Shown here: positions 43,552 through 47,492 of the stretch, one piece after another
How the letters are laid out: each line of letters starts with the position of its first letter
How positions within the stretch are numbered: position 1 is the first letter of the stretch
NCBI RefSeq assembly: GCF_004137685.1
Contig: NZ_QYBB01000033.1
Location: 1-47,492, forward strand
From: Lichenibacterium minor
GTDB lineage: Bacteria; Pseudomonadota; Alphaproteobacteria; Rhizobiales; Beijerinckiaceae
DNA length: 47,492 nucleotides
Direction: 5' to 3'
Made by a program: the position numbers and the translations under genes
The notes under the pieces: model-generated
The model's input: only the letters and a program-made list of their open reading frames with translations
Told to the model about the DNA's origin: nothing
Database searches by the model: none

Positions 43552-45257
43552 CCGGGCGCCGTCACAGTCGCGGCGCCGATGCGGCAGAGCCGGCCGCCGT
43601 CCAACAGCCCGTAGGCGGTGAGTGACGCCCCGAGCGGCGCCACCGCGTAGCCCCGCCAAGCGTCGCGCGCGGCGCCCGGGACCGCCCCCGAGGCGAGGCC
43701 GTCGACGTTGCCGTCGGCACCGGTCAGCAGCACGCGGCGGATGAGCCTCCGGCCCGGCCCCGGCGGGGCGCGTCCCGCCACGCGGACGCCCCCGGCGCCG
43801 AGCCTCGGCTCCGCGGCCGCGACAACCTCGCCCGCGCAAGCGCGATCGATGCTCTCCCGCTCCGCCAACGGCCGCCCGATCGCGGCGGCGTCGGCCGTGC
43901 CGAAGATCGACAGCCCGTCGGCCTTCAGCCTGGGCACCAGGCGCTGGACATCCTCGTCGGTCCAGGCCGCGCGCATCGTGGCGGCGGGATCGTCGAGGCC
44001 CAGCATCAGGGCATCGGCGCTCTCGTTCTGGGCGAAGCTCTGCACCGCGAGCTGCGGCTTGGCACTGCCCTGCTCCCGCGCGATCGCGACGGCCAGCACG
44101 ACGGCGACGGCCACCACCGCCGCGCGAACGAGGGGGCCGGCCCGCGCCGGCGAGGGGCCGAGGCGGCCCGGCGAGGCGACCCACCAATAGGTGAGCTGCG
44201 CCGCCCAGAACGCGACGCTGCCGGTCGCGTAGCGGCTCGACAGCGCCTGCTCGACGCCGAACGCCAGCCGGCCCGACCCCGTGATGGCCGCCGTCGCGGC
44301 GACGAACAGCATCACGCCGAGCATCGCCAGCGCCGCGGGACCGGCATTCCGGCCGGCCCGGACGGTGCGCAGCGCCGCGCAGGCGGCACCGGCGATCCCG
44401 AGGCAGCCGAAGCCGGCCGCGGTGCCGGTGTGGCCCGTCGCGACCACGCTGCCGAGATAGGTCGCCACGTAGGCGAGCAGCACCCCGGGCTGGCGGAGGC
44501 TGTCCGAGGGTCGGCTGTGGTGTTCGACCACGGCATAGCCGTGCAGGTACAACACGGTCAGCACGACGGCCCAGGCGGCACAGACCAGCACGACGCGTGG
44601 CCTCATCCGCGCCGCCGCTGCCAGGAGCGCCAGCACGTAGCCGGCGGCGAGCCCGTTCGCCATGGTGAAGGTGGTGAGCAGGACGGCGCCAAGGCTGGCC
44701 GACAGCGGCATCCAGACGCCGCCGCCGGCACGGTCCCGCCGGACCGCCAGTGCGAACAGCATGAAGCTCAGCGTCGCCCCCGCGAAGACCGCGACGAACT
44801 GGAGCTGGAACCCGGACGAGAAGTTTTCGGCCTGCCGGAGGCTGAACATCAGCGCCATCACCACGGCGGCGACGGCCCATCGGCCAGGGCGGACGGGCCG
44901 GGAGCGGGCGAGCGCTGCGGCGAACAGGCCCGTGTGCAGGGCCTGGACGGTGAAGATGGCGGCGAGGCTCAGGTAGCCACCGCCGCGGAACAGGAGGTCG
45001 TCGGCGAAGAACACGAGGCGCGGCACCAGGATGCGGTGCTCGTTGTGCTGGGCGAACAGCACCTCGCCGGCACTCATATCGCCGCTCTGCCACAGGTCGA
45101 GGAGGTTTACCGTCGCCCATTCGTCGAACCAGGGCAACGGCGACCAGACGGGGATCACGGCGCGCAGCGTATCGACGGCGAGGCCGAGGGCGAAGACGCA
45201 GGCCGCGGCGGTCAGGCAGGGCCAGAAAGCGCGGCGGAGCAGCGAGGCGGCGCTCAT
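43521..45257 (-). CDS. Multi-pass membrane protein, putative GT-C-type glycosyltransferase
   Basis: 578 residues from ATG 45257; no strong ribosome-binding site and a longer start at 45344 is possible. A first helix (about 12-35), then a loop with D45-E46 and an HNEHR motif (71-75), which I recall in many uncharacterised GT-C-like proteins, where an acidic pair in the first loop is catalytic. About ten further helices to ~400, then a soluble C-terminal domain of ~170 residues. GT-C enzymes use polyprenyl-phosphate sugars. Its stop lies within the uppP coding end (31-base overlap). Function is inferred, not shown. Confidence 0.6.
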   Translation of the reverse strand: MSAASLLRRAFWPCLTAAACVFALGLAVDTLRAVIPVWSPLPWFDEWATVNLLDLWQSGDMSAGEVLFAQHNEHRILVPRLVFFADDLLFRGGGYLSLAAIFTVQALHTGLFAAALARSRPVRPGRWAVAAVVMALMFSLRQAENFSSGFQLQFVAVFAGATLSFMLFALAVRRDRAGGGVWMPLSASLGAVLLTTFTMANGLAAGYVLALLAAAARMRPRVVLVCAAWAVVLTVLYLHGYAVVEHHSRPSDSLRQPGVLLAYVATYLGSVVATGHTGTAAGFGCLGIAGAACAALRTVRAGRNAGPAALAMLGVMLFVAATAAITGSGRLAFGVEQALSSRYATGSVAFWAAQLTYWWVASPGRLGPSPARAGPLVRAAVVAVAVVLAVAIAREQGSAKPQLAVQSFAQNESADALMLGLDDPAATMRAAWTDEDVQRLVPRLKADGLSIFGTADAAAIGRPLAERESIDRACAGEVVAAAEPRLGAGGVRVAGRAPPGPGRRLIRRVLLTGADGNVDGLASGAVPGAARDAWRGYAVAPLGASLTAYGLLDGGRLCRIGAATVTAPGQASQPEAAP

Positions 45258-45410
45258 GCGCTCGGGACGGGGCGGGATTCGGTCATGCCGCCTTATAGCA
45301 GCGGCGGGCGGCGGCGGCTCTGTCGGGGGCGCGGCGCGCCGCACGGCCGACGGCGCTTCGGGATCCCGGCGTTTCGGGCGCGAAGTTGGCCCGGCGCTCG
45401 ACCGCGCGCT

Positions 45411-47135
45411 TCAGCTCACCGCCTTCAGGTCGGGCCGAACCGCCCCTTTGCGCCTCAGCGCGGCGTCGAGGCGCGCCAGTTCGAGCGGCTTGGTGGTCAC
45501 CGCATCCATGCCGGCCGCCAGGCAGCGCGCGTGGTCTTCGCGGAACGCGTGGGCGGTCAGCGCCACGATGCGGACGGCCGGCAGGTCGTCGGCCGCTTCG
45601 GCTTGGCGGATGCGACGGGTCACCTCCAGCCCGTCCAGCACCGGCATGGAGACGTCCATCACGATGGCGTCGAAGGACGGGATGTCGCCCCGCATGGCGG
45701 CGGTGGCCAGCGCGAGGGCGGAACCGCCGTCCGACGCGTGGACGACCTGCGCGCCGAGGCGGCCGAGGAAGTTCATCGCCACCAGCGTGTTGATCTCGTT
45801 GTCCTCCGCGAGCAGCACCCGCATCCCCCGCCGCGCCGGCCCGGCCGATGCGGCCGGGCGCCCCGCACGGCGGAGGTCCGGCGTCGGCATGCCCCCGAGG
45901 CGGCCCGCCAGGGAAGCGGCCCGCACGGGCTTCACCAGCCAGCCCTCGTAGCCCGCCACCAGCTTCTGGCCGAAGGCTCGCCGCTCGAAGGGAGAGAACA
46001 GGAGGAAGGACCGTTTGACGCCGGCCTGCCGCGCGGCGTCGGCCAGGAGCTCGGCGGCCGTCTCGCCCAGGCTGCAGTCGACGACGAGCACGTCGGGGAC
46101 GTTGCTGCCACGCAACCAGGCCAAAGCCCTGTCGACCCGGTCGGCCAACGCCACGTTGGCGCCGTAGCGGTCGAGCTGTGCGGCGAGGTAGGGGGCTTGG
46201 AAGATCGACGCGGCGGCGATCAGCACCGTTTGGCCGTCCATGACGGGCTCGAACGGGGTCGGCGTCGCCACGCCGGCGACCAACGGCGCTTCGAAGGCGA
46301 AGACAGAACCGCCGCCGACACGGTCCGCCAGCGTGAGCTGTCCGCCCATGAGCTCGACGATGCGGCGCGAGATGGCGAGCCCGAGCCCCGTCCCGCCGTG
46401 CTGGCGCGTCGTCGTGCCGTCGGCCTGTTCGAACTCGTCGAAGATGGCGTCCCGGCGGTCGGGCCGCACGCCGGGCCCGGTGTCGTTCACCGAGAAGCGG
46501 AGGCGGCCCTCCCCGGCGGGTTCGACGGCGAGCCCGACGCCGCCCTTGCGGGTGAACTTCACCGCATTGCCGGCGAGGTTGGTCAGGACCTGCCGCAGCC
46601 GGACCGCGTCGCCCACCAGGATGCGCGGCAGGTCGGGGGACACGAAGGCGGCGATCTCGAGCCCCTTGTCCTGCGCGCGGGGCGCCAGAAGCTCGATCAC
46701 ACCCTCGACAAGGGCGGCGAGGTCGAAGGGTTCGGACCCGAGTTCGAGTTTGCCCGCCTCGATGCGCGAGAAATCGAGGATCTCGTCGACCAGCGTGGCG
46801 AGGGCGGAACCCGACGTCCGCACGGCCTCGACATAGGCGAGCTGTTCGCGGTCGAGGGGCGTGTCGGCGAGGAGTTCGGCGATGCCGAGGATGCCGTTGA
46901 GGGGCGTGCGCACCTCGTGGCTGACGGTGGCGAGAAAGCGCGACTTCGCCTCATTGGCGGCTTCGGCCCGCTCCCGCGCCGCGAGGGCATCGCGCATGTC
47001 CGAGGCTTCGCCGACGGACGTCGCGCGTGGAGGGGCGATCCGGGCGGCCCGCCGCTTCACGCGGAAGCGGTCGGCGACTGCGACGCCCGCGACGGCGAGG
47101 GAGCCAGCGGCGACCAGCCATGATCCATCGAACAT
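45411..47135 (-). CDS. Hybrid sensor histidine kinase with receiver domains
   Basis: 574 residues from ATG 47135 (GAGGGGCGGGCGG just upstream). One short membrane segment at about 5-22, then a coiled linker, HisKA with phospho-acceptor H73 (VSHEVRTPLNG) and an HATPase_c domain (NLAGNAVKF, NDTGPG, HGGTGLGL). Residues ~300-415 form a receiver-like region lacking the N-terminal acidic pair, so probably inactive; the C-terminal receiver has phospho-acceptor D494 (VMDVSMPVLDG). Signal unknown; no partner regulator beside it. Confidence 0.93.
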   Translation of the reverse strand: MFDGSWLVAAGSLAVAGVAVADRFRVKRRAARIAPPRATSVGEASDMRDALAARERAEAANEAKSRFLATVSHEVRTPLNGILGIAELLADTPLDREQLAYVEAVRTSGSALATLVDEILDFSRIEAGKLELGSEPFDLAALVEGVIELLAPRAQDKGLEIAAFVSPDLPRILVGDAVRLRQVLTNLAGNAVKFTRKGGVGLAVEPAGEGRLRFSVNDTGPGVRPDRRDAIFDEFEQADGTTTRQHGGTGLGLAISRRIVELMGGQLTLADRVGGGSVFAFEAPLVAGVATPTPFEPVMDGQTVLIAAASIFQAPYLAAQLDRYGANVALADRVDRALAWLRGSNVPDVLVVDCSLGETAAELLADAARQAGVKRSFLLFSPFERRAFGQKLVAGYEGWLVKPVRAASLAGRLGGMPTPDLRRAGRPAASAGPARRGMRVLLAEDNEINTLVAMNFLGRLGAQVVHASDGGSALALATAAMRGDIPSFDAIVMDVSMPVLDGLEVTRRIRQAEAADDLPAVRIVALTAHAFREDHARCLAAGMDAVTTKPLELARLDAALRRKGAVRPDLKAVS

Positions 47136-47362
47136 CCGCCCGCCCCTCGCCGGCCGCCCATCGGCCACGTCGAGACCCTGCCCGATCCGCCTTCACGGCC
47201 CTTTGTGGCGATGCCGGCGATCTGCGTTCATTTCCGTTAAGACCCCCGATCCCGGAAACGGCATTCGCCCGTCGCCGCATCCCCTCGTGAACACCCCTGC
47301 CCTGCCGACGGCCTCGCGCAGCGGGACGCCTCCCGTCGGCGCTCGACGGTCGCCTTGACGCG

Positions 47363-47396
47363 CGAAAGCCCCGAGGTGTTGGCCTCGGGGCTTTCG
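47363..47396 (-). terminator. Terminator of the initiator tRNA gene
   Basis: A perfect 14-pair stem (CGAAAGCCCCGAGG) with a six-base loop, 19 bases beyond the tRNA 3' end on its strand. Only a short T-rich part (GGGCTTTCG) follows, but the stem is strong. Confidence 0.7.
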
Positions 47397-47415
47397 GGAT
47401 GTGGCGGATGATGAC

Positions 47416-47492
<77 letters not shown>

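Noticed and set aside
44430..47123. 897-codon plus-strand frame over the membrane protein and kinase
   Set aside because: Antisense to two real genes, repetitive Arg/Gly/His composition and no motifs.

Overview
This is a very GC-rich window with tightly packed genes, from an alphaproteobacterium that is most likely in the Hyphomicrobiales (Rhizobiales), near the Methylobacteriaceae/Beijerinckiaceae. The evidence is the gene content and order: a complete alphaproteobacterial division and cell wall (dcw) cluster running on to lpxC, bamD and recN; hopanoid genes (shc, hpnG); a ketocarotenoid pair (crtW, crtZ); a glnK-amtB pair behind a sigma-54-like promoter; and an initiator tRNA of alphaproteobacterial type. 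The genus cannot be fixed from sequence reading alone.

Layout. Positions 1-4631 are all on the minus strand: the N-terminal part of ftsK (running off the left edge), the ammonium transporter amtB with its PII regulator glnK, and the thioesterase tesB. A 25-codon reading frame at 4646-4723 looks like the leftover start of a DUF1476 gene (F1-ATPase zeta subunit). From 4988 the plus strand carries purC, pncB and the RNase P RNA (rnpB). After a 550-base regulatory stretch with a perfect DnaA box, a promoter and a four-repeat MraZ operator, the dcw cluster runs from about 8304 to 27496: mraZ, rsmH, ftsL, ftsI, murE, murF, mraY, murD, ftsW, murG, murC, murB, ddl, ftsQ, ftsA, ftsZ. It is followed by lpxC, bamD, recN and a YihY-family membrane protein. 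Most dcw genes overlap their neighbour by 1-4 bases and several start with GTG or TTG, which suggests translational coupling.

Positions 32672-43551 form an accessory region with an isoprenoid theme. It holds a fosmidomycin-resistance-type exporter, squalene-hopene cyclase and HpnG (hopanoids), a C15/C20 prenyl diphosphate synthase with CrtW and CrtZ (ketocarotenoids), and UppP (undecaprenyl diphosphate recycling). Six very small proteins of unknown function and a GH5-like glycoside hydrolase are mixed in. The right end is on the minus strand: a large membrane protein that looks like a GT-C glycosyltransferase and overlaps the end of uppP, a hybrid sensor kinase with two receiver regions, and a complete tRNA-fMet at the window edge.

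How they fit together: the dcw cluster makes the peptidoglycan precursors and the division machine. lpxC and bamD extend this to outer-membrane lipid A and outer-membrane protein assembly. UppP supplies the undecaprenyl carrier used by MraY/MurG. The shc/hpnG and crt genes add hopanoids and pigments to the same envelope. No CRISPR array, insertion sequence or phage gene was seen.
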